39,018 bases of DNA from Competibacter_A sp003527885. GTDB lineage: Bacteria > Pseudomonadota > Gammaproteobacteria > Competibacterales > Competibacteraceae. The notes below the pieces were generated by a model, which made no database searches, was not told the origin of the DNA, and was given only the letters and a program-made list of their open reading frames with translations. Shown here one piece after another: positions 19,203-27,721 of the stretch. Where the stretch lies: NCBI GenBank assembly GCA_035442025.1, contig DAORPQ010000021.1:1-39018 (forward strand), read 5' to 3'. The first letter of the stretch is position 1, and each line of letters opens with the position of its first letter. The position numbers were made by a program, and so were the translations under genes.

Positions 19203-20806
19203 ATCCTGAACAGGCCGAAGCGGGTCGGCGCGATGGGCGCGTTGAGCGCGGCCGACAGCGACAGCCCCAAAATGCGCCGGCTCTGGGCGGGATCAACCAC
19301 CCCGTCGTCCCACAGGCGGGCGGTGGCGTAGTAGGGATGGCCTTGCTCCTCGTATCGGGCGCGGATCGGGGCCTTGAACGCCTCCTCGTCCTCCTTGCTC
19401 CAGGTTCCGCCGCCCGCTTCGATGCCGTCGCGGCGCACGGTGGCCAGCACGCTGGAGGCCTGTTCGCCGCCCATCACCGAAATCCGGCTGTTGGGCCACA
19501 TCCACAGAAAGCGCGGCGAGTAGGCCCGGCCGCACATGCCGTAGTTGCCCGCGCCGAAACTGCCGCCGATCAATAGCGTGATCTTGGGCGTTTGCACGGT
19601 GGACACGGCGGTGACCATCTTGGCCCCGTCCTTGGCGATCCCGCCGTTTTCGTACTTGCGCCCGACCATGAAGCCGGTGATGTTTTGCAGAAACAGCAGC
19701 GGGATGCCGCGCTGGCCGCACAGTTCGATGAAGTGCGCGCCTTTCTGGGCCGATTCCGAAAACAGGATGCCGTTGTTGGCGATCAGGCCGACCGGGTAGC
19801 CGTACAGTTGGGCGAAACCGGTGACCAGGGTGGCGCCGTAGCGGGCCTTGAATTCGTCGAAGCGCGAGCCGTCCACGATCCGGGCGATGATTTCCCGCAC
19901 GTCGTAAGGCTTGCGGGTGTCGGTCGGCAGGATGCCGTAGATTTCCTCCGGGTCGTAGAGCGGTTCCTCGCCGCGCCCCAGCGCCAGCTCGACCGGCTTG
20001 ACCCGGTTGAGGTTGGCCAGAATCCGCCGGGCGATGTAGAGCGCGTGGGCGTCGTTTTCCGCCAGATGGTCGGCGACCCCGGAGATGCGGGTATGCACGT
20101 CGCCGCCGCCCAAGTCCTCGGCGCTCACCACTTCGCCGGTGGCCGCTTTGACCAGCGGTGGGCCGCCGAGAAAAATGGTGCCTTGGTTCTTGACGATGAC
20201 GGTCTCGTCGGACATCGCCGGCACGTAAGCGCCGCCGGCGGTGCAGGAGCCCATCACCACGGCGATCTGCGGGATGCCCAAGGCGGACATGGTGGCCTGG
20301 TTGTAGAAGATGCGGCCGAAATGGTCGCGGTCGGGGAACACCTCATCCTGCTTGGGCAGAAACGCGCCGCCGGAGTCCACCAGATACACGCACGGCAGCC
20401 GGTTTTGCTCGGCGATCTCCTGGGCGCGCAGGTGCTTCTTGACCGTCATCGGGTAGTAGGTGCCGCCTTTGACCGTGGCGTCGTTGGCCACGATCATGCA
20501 CTCGCCGCCCTGCACCCGGCCGATGCCGGTGATGATGCCGGCCGACGGCGCGTCGTTGTCGTACAGCCCATACGCCGCCAGTTGGCCGACTTCCAGAAAC
20601 GGCGCGCCGGGGTCCAGCAGGTGATTGACCCGCTCGCGCGGCAACAATTTACCGCGCGCGACATGCTTCTGCCGGGCCGCCGCACTGCCCCCTTGCGCCA
20701 CTTCCGCCACCCTGTCGCGCAGGTCGGCGACCAGCGAACGCATGGCCGCCGCGTTGCTCAGGAAGTCGGTCGAGCGGGCATCGATCCGGGTCTTGATGAC
20801 GCTCAT
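19199..20806 (-). CDS. liuB: 3-methylcrotonyl-CoA carboxylase, carboxyltransferase beta subunit
   Basis: Transfers CO2 from carboxybiotin on LiuD to 3-methylcrotonyl-CoA. The product is 535 residues from the ATG complementary to 20804-20806 (MSVIKTRIDARS). Features of MCC beta subunits are plain: the N-terminal GKLLPRERVNHLLDPG, the VDSGGAFLPKQDEVFPDR loop, MGSCTAGGAYVPAMSDE, and the second crotonase half NITGFMVGRKYENGGIAKDG (20 residues) and GGSFGAGNYGMCGRAY. The start overlaps the liuA stop as TGATG, so the two are translationally coupled. Confidence 0.95.
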   Translation of the reverse strand: MSVIKTRIDARSTDFLSNAAAMRSLVADLRDRVAEVAQGGSAAARQKHVARGKLLPRERVNHLLDPGAPFLEVGQLAAYGLYDNDAPSAGIITGIGRVQGGECMIVANDATVKGGTYYPMTVKKHLRAQEIAEQNRLPCVYLVDSGGAFLPKQDEVFPDRDHFGRIFYNQATMSALGIPQIAVVMGSCTAGGAYVPAMSDETVIVKNQGTIFLGGPPLVKAATGEVVSAEDLGGGDVHTRISGVADHLAENDAHALYIARRILANLNRVKPVELALGRGEEPLYDPEEIYGILPTDTRKPYDVREIIARIVDGSRFDEFKARYGATLVTGFAQLYGYPVGLIANNGILFSESAQKGAHFIELCGQRGIPLLFLQNITGFMVGRKYENGGIAKDGAKMVTAVSTVQTPKITLLIGGSFGAGNYGMCGRAYSPRFLWMWPNSRISVMGGEQASSVLATVRRDGIEAGGGTWSKEDEEAFKAPIRARYEEQGHPYYATARLWDDGVVDPAQSRRILGLSLSAALNAPIAPTRFGLFRM

Positions 20807-21978
20807 CAGGCGCTCTCGGCGAACAGCTCCCGCCCGATCAGCATCCGGCGGATTTCGGAGGTGCCCGCGCCGATCTCGTAGAGTTTGGCGTCCCGCCACA
20901 ACCGGCCGGTGGGAAATTCGTTGTTGTAGCCGTTACCGCCCAAGGCTTGAATCGCCTCGCCCGCCATCCAGGTGGCTTTTTCGGACGCATAGAGAATGGC
21001 CCCGGCGGCGTCCTTGCGCAGCACGCGGGCGTGGTCGGAGCGGTCGCAAGATCGGGCGACGGCGTAGACGTAAGCGCGGCAGGCTTGCCAGGTCGTATAC
21101 ATATCGGCCAGTTTGCCTTGCATCAATTGGAATTCGCCGATGGGGGCACCGAACTGTTTTCGGTCGTGCAGGTAGGGCACCACCGCATCCATGCAGGCGG
21201 CCATGATCCCCAGCGGACCGCCCGCCAGCACCGTGCGCTCGTAGTCCAAACCGGACATCAGCACTTTGACGCCGTTGCCGACGCCGCCCAACACGTTTTC
21301 CTCCGGCACCTCGCAGTCGTCGAAGAATAGCGGATAGGTGTTGGAGCCGCGCATTCCCACTTTGTCCAAATGGGTGCCGTGACTGAAGCCTTTGAAACTT
21401 TTTTCGACGATGAAGGCGGTGATGCCGCGCGGGCCGGCGTTTAGATCGGTCTTGGCGTAGATTACCGAAGTGTCGGCATCGCCGCCGTTGGTGATCCACA
21501 TCTTGCCGCCGTTCAACACGTAGCGGTCGCCTTTTTTGTCGGCGCGCAGCTTCATCGACACCACGTCGGAGCCGGCGTTGGGCTCGGTCATCGCCAGCGC
21601 CCCGACATGCTCGCCGGAAACCAGTTTGGGCAGATAGCGGGCTTTTTGCGCGGCGCTGCCGTTGCGGTGAATCTGGTTGACGCACAGGTTGGAGTGCGCC
21701 CCGTAGGACAAGCCGACCGAGGCCGAGGCGCGGGAAATTTCCTCCATCACCACCACGTGCGCCAGATAACCCATCCCGACGCCGCCGTATTCCTCGCCGA
21801 CCGTCATTCCGATCAAGCCCATATCGCCAAACTTGCGCCACAGGTCGGCGGGAAAAAGATTGTCGCGGTCCACCTGGGCGGCGCGCGGGGCGATTTCCTT
21901 GCTGGCGAAAGCGTGTACCGACTCGCGCAACATGTCGATGGTGTCGCCCTGGTCGAAGTTCAGGCTGTGGAAAGACAT
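20806..21978 (-). CDS. liuA: Isovaleryl-CoA dehydrogenase
   Basis: FAD enzyme oxidising isovaleryl-CoA to 3-methylcrotonyl-CoA. The start is the ATG complementary to 21976-21978 (MSFHSLNFDQ), behind GGGAGA; the open frame upstream is not coding. The product is 390 residues. A diagnostic feature is the catalytic Glu at 247 in GLDYERTVLAGGP, the position used by isovaleryl-CoA dehydrogenases. At the site where other acyl-CoA dehydrogenases carry their Glu, the sequence is YEIGAGTSEIRR, as expected. It is the first gene of the liu operon and divergent from a TetR regulator. Confidence 0.95.
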   Translation of the reverse strand: MSFHSLNFDQGDTIDMLRESVHAFASKEIAPRAAQVDRDNLFPADLWRKFGDMGLIGMTVGEEYGGVGMGYLAHVVVMEEISRASASVGLSYGAHSNLCVNQIHRNGSAAQKARYLPKLVSGEHVGALAMTEPNAGSDVVSMKLRADKKGDRYVLNGGKMWITNGGDADTSVIYAKTDLNAGPRGITAFIVEKSFKGFSHGTHLDKVGMRGSNTYPLFFDDCEVPEENVLGGVGNGVKVLMSGLDYERTVLAGGPLGIMAACMDAVVPYLHDRKQFGAPIGEFQLMQGKLADMYTTWQACRAYVYAVARSCDRSDHARVLRKDAAGAILYASEKATWMAGEAIQALGGNGYNNEFPTGRLWRDAKLYEIGAGTSEIRRMLIGRELFAESA

Positions 21979-22041
21979 TAAAAATCTCCCGATGGCTGCT
22001 GGTGGCTCCGCCGGCGCTGCCGCGCCACGTCGAACCGCATA

Positions 22042-22060
22042 AAATTCAATGCTCGAATTT
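22042..22060. promoter_or_regulatory. Inverted repeat between liuA and tetR (candidate operator)
   Basis: AAATTC (22042-22047) and GAATTT (22055-22060) are perfect 6-bp arms around AATGCTC. The site lies in the middle of the 145-base divergent control region, where a TetR-family repressor of both genes would bind. TetR operators are often longer, so only part of the site may be seen. Confidence 0.4.
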
Positions 22061-22111
22061 AAAGATACTGCGTTTTTGCAAAAAAGTGAACACAAATTCA
22101 AAAATTGAGGT

Positions 22112-22117
22112 TATACT
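22112..22117 (+). promoter_or_regulatory. -10 box of the tetR gene, suggesting a leaderless mRNA
   Basis: TATACT, five of six to the consensus, lies only 6 bases before the ATG at 22124. Transcription would start at or next to the start codon. No clear ribosome site precedes that ATG. The -35 region is poor. Confidence 0.4.
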
Positions 22118-22123
22118 CATTCC

Positions 22124-22738
22124 ATGGTCTACCGACGCTCGCCCTTGATGGAGGAACGACTGGCCAACAACCGGGACCGCATCCTGCTGGCGACCCGCAA
22201 GCTGGTCGCGGAAGGCGGCTTCCGGGAAGCGCAGGTCGCGGCGGTGGCGGCGCTGGCCGGCGTGTCCACCGGGATGATCTACCGCTACTTCCCGTCCAAG
22301 GCCGAGCTGTTCGTGGAAGTTTTGGGCGACGCGGTCGGCGCGGAGATCGAAATTTTGCGCGAGATCGCCGACGGCTCCGGCTCGGCCGGCGAACGGCTGA
22401 GCACCGCGGTGACGTCTTTCGTGCGCCGGGCGTTGCGCGGCCCCAACCTGGCCTATGCTTTTATCACCGAGCCGGTCGATCCCGAGGTCGACACTGCCCG
22501 GATTCGCTACCGCAAGACCTTTGGCGATGTGTTCAAGGCCATCCTGATCGACGGTATCGAACGAGGAGAATTCCCCGATCAAGATGTGGACGCCAGCGCG
22601 GCCTGCATCGTGGGTGCGTTTACCGAGGCGCTGGTCGGCCCGATCGGCCCGACCACCCGCAACACGCCCGACAAGGAGCGGCTGGTCGCGAGCATCCGAA
22701 GTTTCTGCCTGCGGGCGGTCGGCGGCGCGGCGACCTGA
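22124..22738 (+). CDS. TetR-family regulator, probably of the liu operon
   Basis: A 204-residue TetR-family protein. The DNA-binding domain is in the first 60 residues (RILLATRKLVAEGGFREAQ, then AALAGVSTGMIYRYFPSKAELF with the recognition helix). The C-terminal ligand domain includes AYAFITEPVDPEVDTARIRY and ends in ALVGPIGPTT. It is divergent from liuA across a 145-base control region and about 165 bases before the acyl-CoA ligase gene, so it could control both loci. A TetR regulator called LiuQ is reported for liu genes in some betaproteobacteria, while most use the MerR-type LiuR; orthology here is untested. The likely ligand is an acyl-CoA. Confidence 0.88.
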   Translation: MVYRRSPLMEERLANNRDRILLATRKLVAEGGFREAQVAAVAALAGVSTGMIYRYFPSKAELFVEVLGDAVGAEIEILREIADGSGSAGERLSTAVTSFVRRALRGPNLAYAFITEPVDPEVDTARIRYRKTFGDVFKAILIDGIERGEFPDQDVDASAACIVGAFTEALVGPIGPTTRNTPDKERLVASIRSFCLRAVGGAAT

Positions 22739-22903
22739 GGAGATGATCTCGGCTATTTGATATTCGGCCCCGATGAGGCCCTCGCTTCTGCGCCGGGGCC
22801 AAACATCGAGCCTTTTCCCAGCTCTCATAACGATTAAAACGATCAAGAACCATCTGACGCCCGAAGCCGGTTGCTGGGAACCGGAATTCGGCGGGAGAAG
22901 AGG

Positions 22904-24871
22904 ATGCCGTTAGAGACGACTGCCGGAGATTCGGAACGGTTGCAGACCTTTCCGCGCCTGCTGTTCCACCACGCCCGCACGCGCGGGACCGCGCCGGCCA
23001 TCCGCGAGAAGGATCTCGGCATCTGGCAGACCTGGAGCTGGGCCGAGGTCGCCGAGCGGGTGCGGGCTTTGGCCTGCGGGCTGGCGGCGCTGGGGTTCAA
23101 GCGCGGCGACAACCTCGCCATCATCGGCGACAACCGCCCGCACCTGTACATGATGATGAGCGCGGCGCAATGCCTGGGCGGGGTGCCGGTACCGCTGTAC
23201 CAGGACGCGGTGGCGGCGGAAATGCTGTTCGTGCTGAACGACGCCGGTATCCGCTTCGCGGCGGTCGAGGATCAGGAGCAGGTCGATAAGCTGTTGGAAC
23301 TCCAAGAACAGACCCCGTTGCTGGAACACATCATCTACGACGATCCGCGCGGGATGCGCCACTACAACCAGCCCTTCATCCACGACATCCACGCCGTGAT
23401 GGAGATGGGCCGGATCCACGACCGCAACCACCCCGATTTTCTGGGCGGCGAGGTGGCGCGAGGGCAGACCGATGACGTGTCGGTGATGCTCTACACCTCC
23501 GGCACCACCGGCCAGCCCAAGGGCGTCTGCCAGAGCCACGGCGCGTTCATCGCCGCCGCGCGCGGCAGTATGGAAACCGACAAGCTGAAAGCCAGCGGCG
23601 ACATCCTGTCTTATCTGCCGATGGCCTGGGTCGGCGATCACTTGTTTTCCTTCGCCCAGGCGCTGGTGGTGGGCTTTACCATCAACTGCCCGGAATCCAG
23701 CGACACGGTGATGACCGATCTGCGCGAAATCGGCCCGACCTACTATTTCGCCCCGCCCCGCGTGTTCGAGAGCCTGCTGACCTCGATCATGATCCGCATG
23801 GAAGACGCGGGCGCGATCAAACGCGCGCTGTTCCATTATTTTCTGGGCGTGGCCAAACGCTGCGGCTCGGACATTCTGGACCGCAAGCCGGTCGCCTTGA
23901 CCGACCGCCTGCTGTACGGTTTGGGCAATCTGCTGGCCTACGGCCCGCTACGCAACGTGTTGGGCTTGAGCCGGATCAGGGTCGCCTACACCGCCGGGGC
24001 CGCCATCGGTCCCGACCTGTTCCGCTTCTACCGCTCCATCGGTATCAACCTCAAGCAGTTTTACGGCCAGACCGAGACCTGCGCCTACGTCTGCCTGCAA
24101 CCGGACCGGGCGATCAAGTTCGATTCGGTCGGGCTGCCCGCGCCCGGCGTGGACATCAAGATCGCCGACAACGGCGAGGTGCTGGTCAAGGGGCCGATGC
24201 TGTTGAAGGAATACTACAAGCGCCCGGACGCCACCGCCGAGTCGCTCAACGCCGAGGGCTATTTCCTGACCGGCGATGCCGGCTTTCTCGATCAAGACGG
24301 CCACCTGAAGATCATCGACCGGGCCAAGGACGTGGGGAAGCTCGCCAACGGCGCGATGTTCGCCCCCAATTACATCGAAAATAAACTGAAGTTTTTCCAG
24401 CACATCAAGGAAGCGGTCTGCTTCGGCCACGACCGGGATCAAGTCTGCGCTTTCATCAACATCGACGTGGGCGCGGTCGGCAACTGGGCCGAGCGGCGCA
24501 ACATCCCCTATTCCGGCTACACCGATCTGGCGGGCAAGCCGGAAGTCTGCGAACTGATCCGCGAGTGCGTGGAGCAGGTCAACGCCTCCTTGACCGGGGA
24601 GGCGATGGTGGCCGATTCGCAGATTCACCGCTTTCTGATCCTGCACAAGGAACTCGACCCGGACGACGACGAACTGACCCGCACCCGCAAGGTGCGCCGC
24701 AACTTCGTCGCCAAAAAATATCAGGTGTTGATCGACGCGCTCTACAGCGGCAAGACCAGCCAGTTCATCACCACCGAGGTCAAATTCGAGGACGGCCGGC
24801 GCGGTCAAGTGTCCGCCGATTTGCAGATCGTGGACGCCAAGACCTTCCCGGTCGCGGCCAAGGCGGCGTGA
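22904..24871 (+). CDS. Long-chain-type acyl-CoA ligase (AMP-forming)
   Basis: Adenylate-forming ligase that activates a carboxylic acid to its CoA thioester. The best start is ATG 22904 (MPLETTAG) behind GGGAGAAGAGG; an in-frame start exists at 22871. The product is 655 residues, the length of FadD15/long-chain types. The P-loop is MLYTSGTTGQPKGVCQSHG, followed by AYTAGAAIGP, the A5 motif FYGQTETCAY and GYFLTGDAGFLDQDGHLKIID (split at 20). The family is common in front of Liv-type ABC importers in proteobacteria, where uptake and activation of an acid are coupled. Substrate class, fatty or aromatic/alicyclic, is not resolved. Confidence 0.9.
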   Translation: MPLETTAGDSERLQTFPRLLFHHARTRGTAPAIREKDLGIWQTWSWAEVAERVRALACGLAALGFKRGDNLAIIGDNRPHLYMMMSAAQCLGGVPVPLYQDAVAAEMLFVLNDAGIRFAAVEDQEQVDKLLELQEQTPLLEHIIYDDPRGMRHYNQPFIHDIHAVMEMGRIHDRNHPDFLGGEVARGQTDDVSVMLYTSGTTGQPKGVCQSHGAFIAAARGSMETDKLKASGDILSYLPMAWVGDHLFSFAQALVVGFTINCPESSDTVMTDLREIGPTYYFAPPRVFESLLTSIMIRMEDAGAIKRALFHYFLGVAKRCGSDILDRKPVALTDRLLYGLGNLLAYGPLRNVLGLSRIRVAYTAGAAIGPDLFRFYRSIGINLKQFYGQTETCAYVCLQPDRAIKFDSVGLPAPGVDIKIADNGEVLVKGPMLLKEYYKRPDATAESLNAEGYFLTGDAGFLDQDGHLKIIDRAKDVGKLANGAMFAPNYIENKLKFFQHIKEAVCFGHDRDQVCAFINIDVGAVGNWAERRNIPYSGYTDLAGKPEVCELIRECVEQVNASLTGEAMVADSQIHRFLILHKELDPDDDELTRTRKVRRNFVAKKYQVLIDALYSGKTSQFITTEVKFEDGRRGQVSADLQIVDAKTFPVAAKAA

Positions 24872-24874
24872 ACG

Positions 24875-25657
24875 ATGAGCAGAACCATCGGCGACGTGAT
24901 TCTCGACCTCCAGAATATTTCACTGCGTTTCGGCGGCGTGAAGGCGCTGACGGATATTTCCTTCGATGTCCGCGAGCACGAAATCCGCGCCATCATCGGC
25001 CCCAACGGCGCGGGCAAAAGCTCGATGTTGAACGTCATCAACGGGGTTTATCACCCGCAGGAAGGCGCGATCATTTTCCATGGCCAGGAGCGCAAGAAGA
25101 TGGAGCCGCACCGGGCAGCCACCCAAGGGATCGCCCGCACCTTCCAAAACATCGCGCTGTTCAAGGGCATGACCGTGCTGGACAACATCATGACCGGCCG
25201 CTTGACCCGGATGAAAGCCAGCTTCCTGGAACATGCGCTGTGGGTTGGCCGCGCCAGGAGAGAGGAGTTGGAACACCGTAAAAAGGTCGAGGAAGTGATC
25301 GATTTTCTGGAAATCCAGCACATCCGCAAAACCCCGGTCAGCCGCCTGCCTTACGGCCTGCAAAAACGGGTCGAGCTGGGCCGGGCGTTGGCGGCGGAGC
25401 CGTCGATGCTGCTGCTGGATGAGCCGATGGCCGGCATGAACGTCGAGGAAAAGCAGGACATGTGCCGTTTTATCCTCGATGTCAACGACCAGATGGGTAC
25501 CACCATCGTGTTGATCGAGCACGACATGGGGGTGGTGATGGACATTTCCGACCGGGTGGTGGTGCTGGATTACGGCAAGAAGATCGGCGACGGCGCGCCG
25601 GAGGACGTGAAGAATAATCCCGAAGTCATCAAAGCCTATTTGGGCGCGGGCCACTGA
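24875..25657 (+). CDS. livG: Branched-chain-type ABC transporter ATPase, LivG type
   Basis: One of two ATPases of a Liv-family importer. The 260-residue length is usual. Walker A GPNGAGKSS is at 42-50, Walker B MLLLDEPMAGMN is near 170, and the long insert between them has GIARTFQNIALFKGMTVLDN, typical of LivG. The signature reads LPYGLQKRVELGRAL instead of LSxGxxQ, a variant seen in LivG-like proteins of acid-activation loci. It follows the ligase gene after 3 bases. Confidence 0.92.
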   Translation: MSRTIGDVILDLQNISLRFGGVKALTDISFDVREHEIRAIIGPNGAGKSSMLNVINGVYHPQEGAIIFHGQERKKMEPHRAATQGIARTFQNIALFKGMTVLDNIMTGRLTRMKASFLEHALWVGRARREELEHRKKVEEVIDFLEIQHIRKTPVSRLPYGLQKRVELGRALAAEPSMLLLDEPMAGMNVEEKQDMCRFILDVNDQMGTTIVLIEHDMGVVMDISDRVVVLDYGKKIGDGAPEDVKNNPEVIKAYLGAGH

Positions 25658-25671
25658 GGAGACCGACACCG

Positions 25672-26586
25672 ATGCGCTTTTTTCTGGAAGTCCTCATCAG
25701 CGGCCTGCTGTCCGGGATCATGTATTCGCTGGTCGCGCTCGGCTTCGTGCTGATCTACAAAGCCTCCGGCGTGTTCAATTTCGCCCAGGGCGCGATGGTC
25801 TATCTGGCCGCGCTGTCGGTGGTCGGCTGCATGGAAAAGGGCGCGCCGCTGTGGCTGGCGATCCCGCTCGCCTTGCTCATCATGACGCTGTTCGGCAGCG
25901 TCACCGAAAAATTCGTGCTGCGCAAACTGGTCAACCAGCCGCCGATTGCCTTGTTCATGGCCACCATCGGGCTGGCGTTCTTCATCGAGGGCCTCGCGCC
26001 GATGGTGTTCGGCAGCGACCCGCGCGCGCTGGATTTGGGTATCGTCGATGAGCCGATCGAGGCGATCCTGAACAGTTGGGGCATGGTGATTTCCAAGTTC
26101 GATCTGGTGGCGGCGGCGATTGCGGCGCTGCTGGTGACGGTGCTGGCCCTGTTCTTCCAATACACCCGGATCGGCCGGGCGCTGCGGGCGGTGGCCGACG
26201 ACCATCAGGCGGCGCTGTCCATCGGCATCCCCTTGCAGCACATCTGGGCCATCGTCTGGGGCGTGGCCGGTTTCGTGGCGCTGGTGGCCGGGATGCTGTG
26301 GGGCGCGCGTAACGGCGTCCAGTTCGCGCTGACCTTCACCGCGCTGAAAGCCTTGCCGGTGCTGATCATCGGCGGTTTTACCTCGGTGCCGGGGGCCATC
26401 GTCGGCGGGCTGATCATCGGCGCGTCGGAAAAATTGGCGGAAATTTATCTGCCGCCGCTGATGCAATCCGCTTTCGGCGGCAACTTCGGCGGCATCGAAG
26501 GCTGGTTCCCCTACGTGTTGGCCCTGGGCTTTCTGCTGGTTCGGCCCGAAGGGCTGTTCGGCGAAAAGCACATCGACCGGGTGTGA
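25672..26586 (+). CDS. livH: Branched-chain-type ABC transporter permease, LivH type
   Basis: Inner-membrane permease of the Liv-family importer, 304 residues. It opens with FLEVLISGLLSGIMYSLVAL and GFVLIYKASGVFNFAQGAMV, the conserved LivH start. At least seven hydrophobic segments are visible. The cytoplasmic coupling motif region is GRALRAVADDHQAALSIGI, in which the permease contacts the ATPase. It starts 14 bases after livG behind GAGGAG. Confidence 0.93.
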   Translation: MRFFLEVLISGLLSGIMYSLVALGFVLIYKASGVFNFAQGAMVYLAALSVVGCMEKGAPLWLAIPLALLIMTLFGSVTEKFVLRKLVNQPPIALFMATIGLAFFIEGLAPMVFGSDPRALDLGIVDEPIEAILNSWGMVISKFDLVAAAIAALLVTVLALFFQYTRIGRALRAVADDHQAALSIGIPLQHIWAIVWGVAGFVALVAGMLWGARNGVQFALTFTALKALPVLIIGGFTSVPGAIVGGLIIGASEKLAEIYLPPLMQSAFGGNFGGIEGWFPYVLALGFLLVRPEGLFGEKHIDRV

Positions 26587-26598
26587 GGAGAAGCCGTC

Positions 26599-27675
26599 AT
26601 GCTCTACCGCGAAGCCGGTCAATTCAAAAGCAGCTACGCCGCCGACCAGCAACTGTTTCCGATCCGCCAGGATCGGATCGGCATCAGCCTGCTGCTGCTG
26701 GTCGCGTTTGTGGGGGTGCCGCTGGTGGCCGGCGAATACTGGTTCTCGGCCATCCTGATTCCCTTCCTGATTTTTTCGCTGGCCGCTCTGGGCCTGAACA
26801 TCCTCACCGGTTACGCTGGGCAGTTGTCGCTGGGGTCGGCCGCGTTCATGGCGGTCGGGGCGTATGCCGCTTACAACTTCCAATTGCGGATCGACGGCAT
26901 TCCGATTTTGTTCAGCTTCATCGGCGCGGGGCTGACGGCGGCGGGAGTGGGCATTCTGTTCGGCCTGCCGAGCTTGTGGATCAAGGGCTTTTATCTGGCG
27001 GTGGCGACGCTGGCGGCGCAGTTCTTCATCGTCTGGTGCCTGACCAAGTTTCCCTGGTTTTCCAACCATTCCTCCTCCGGGGTGATTTCCGCCCAGAAAG
27101 TCGTCATCCTCGGCCATGTCTTCGCCTCGCCGCGCGAGAAATATCTGCTGGTGCTCGCCATCGTCACGGTGCTGGCGCTGGCGGCCAAGAACTTGGTGCG
27201 CTCGTCCACCGGCCGCGCCTGGATGGCGGTGCGCGACATGGATGTGGCCGCCGAGGTCATCGGCATCCGCCTGCTGCCGACCAAGCTGCTGGCCTTCGCG
27301 GTCAGCTCGTTTTACTGCGGCGTGGCCGGGGCGCTGTATGCGTTCTGCTATCTCGGTTCGGTCGAGCCGGACGGCTTTTCGCTCGACATGTCGTTTCGCA
27401 TCCTGTTCATGATCATCATCGGTGGGATGGGTTCGATTTTGGGCAGTTTCCTCGGCGCGGCCTTCATCCTGCTGCTGCCGATTTTTCTCGACATCGCCCT
27501 GCCGTGGCTGGCCGGATTGTTCGGCTTGCCGTTTTCTGGGGCCACCGTCTCGCACATCCAGATTCTGCTGTTCGGGACGCTCATCATGTTCTTCCTGATC
27601 GTCGAGCCGCACGGACTGGCGCGCTTGTGGCAAATCGGCAAGGAGAAGTTGCGGCTGTGGCCGTTCCCGCATTAG
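26599..27675 (+). CDS. livM: Branched-chain-type ABC transporter permease, LivM type
   Basis: Second permease of the importer; the only plausible start that follows the livH stop closely is near 26599 (MLYREAGQFK), giving 358 residues. LivM features are FSLAALGLNILTGYAGQLSLG, GRAWMAVRDMDVAAEVIGI (coupling region) and FMIIIGGMGSILGSFLGAAF. It has about ten hydrophobic segments. Its stop codon TAG at 27673-27675 lies inside an intrinsic terminator. Confidence 0.93.
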   Translation: MLYREAGQFKSSYAADQQLFPIRQDRIGISLLLLVAFVGVPLVAGEYWFSAILIPFLIFSLAALGLNILTGYAGQLSLGSAAFMAVGAYAAYNFQLRIDGIPILFSFIGAGLTAAGVGILFGLPSLWIKGFYLAVATLAAQFFIVWCLTKFPWFSNHSSSGVISAQKVVILGHVFASPREKYLLVLAIVTVLALAAKNLVRSSTGRAWMAVRDMDVAAEVIGIRLLPTKLLAFAVSSFYCGVAGALYAFCYLGSVEPDGFSLDMSFRILFMIIIGGMGSILGSFLGAAFILLLPIFLDIALPWLAGLFGLPFSGATVSHIQILLFGTLIMFFLIVEPHGLARLWQIGKEKLRLWPFPH

Positions 27676-27688
27676 GAGCGGTTTTTTT
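27661..27688 (+). terminator. Intrinsic terminator overlapping the livM stop codon
   Basis: CCGTTCC (27661-27667) pairs with GGAGCGG (27675-27681) with one G-U wobble, loop CGCATTA, followed at once by seven T residues (27682-27688). The end of livM, including its stop, forms the hairpin. It should reduce readthrough into the binding-protein gene or be relieved while ribosomes reach the stop. Confidence 0.75.
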
Positions 27689-27721
27689 ATACATAAAACG
27701 ACATTTGGAGAAGACGACATC

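Noticed and set aside
22739..22870. Terminator after the TetR gene (GGCCCCG ... CGGGGCC)
   Set aside because: Arms can pair but are far apart and no T-run follows; not enough to call a terminator.
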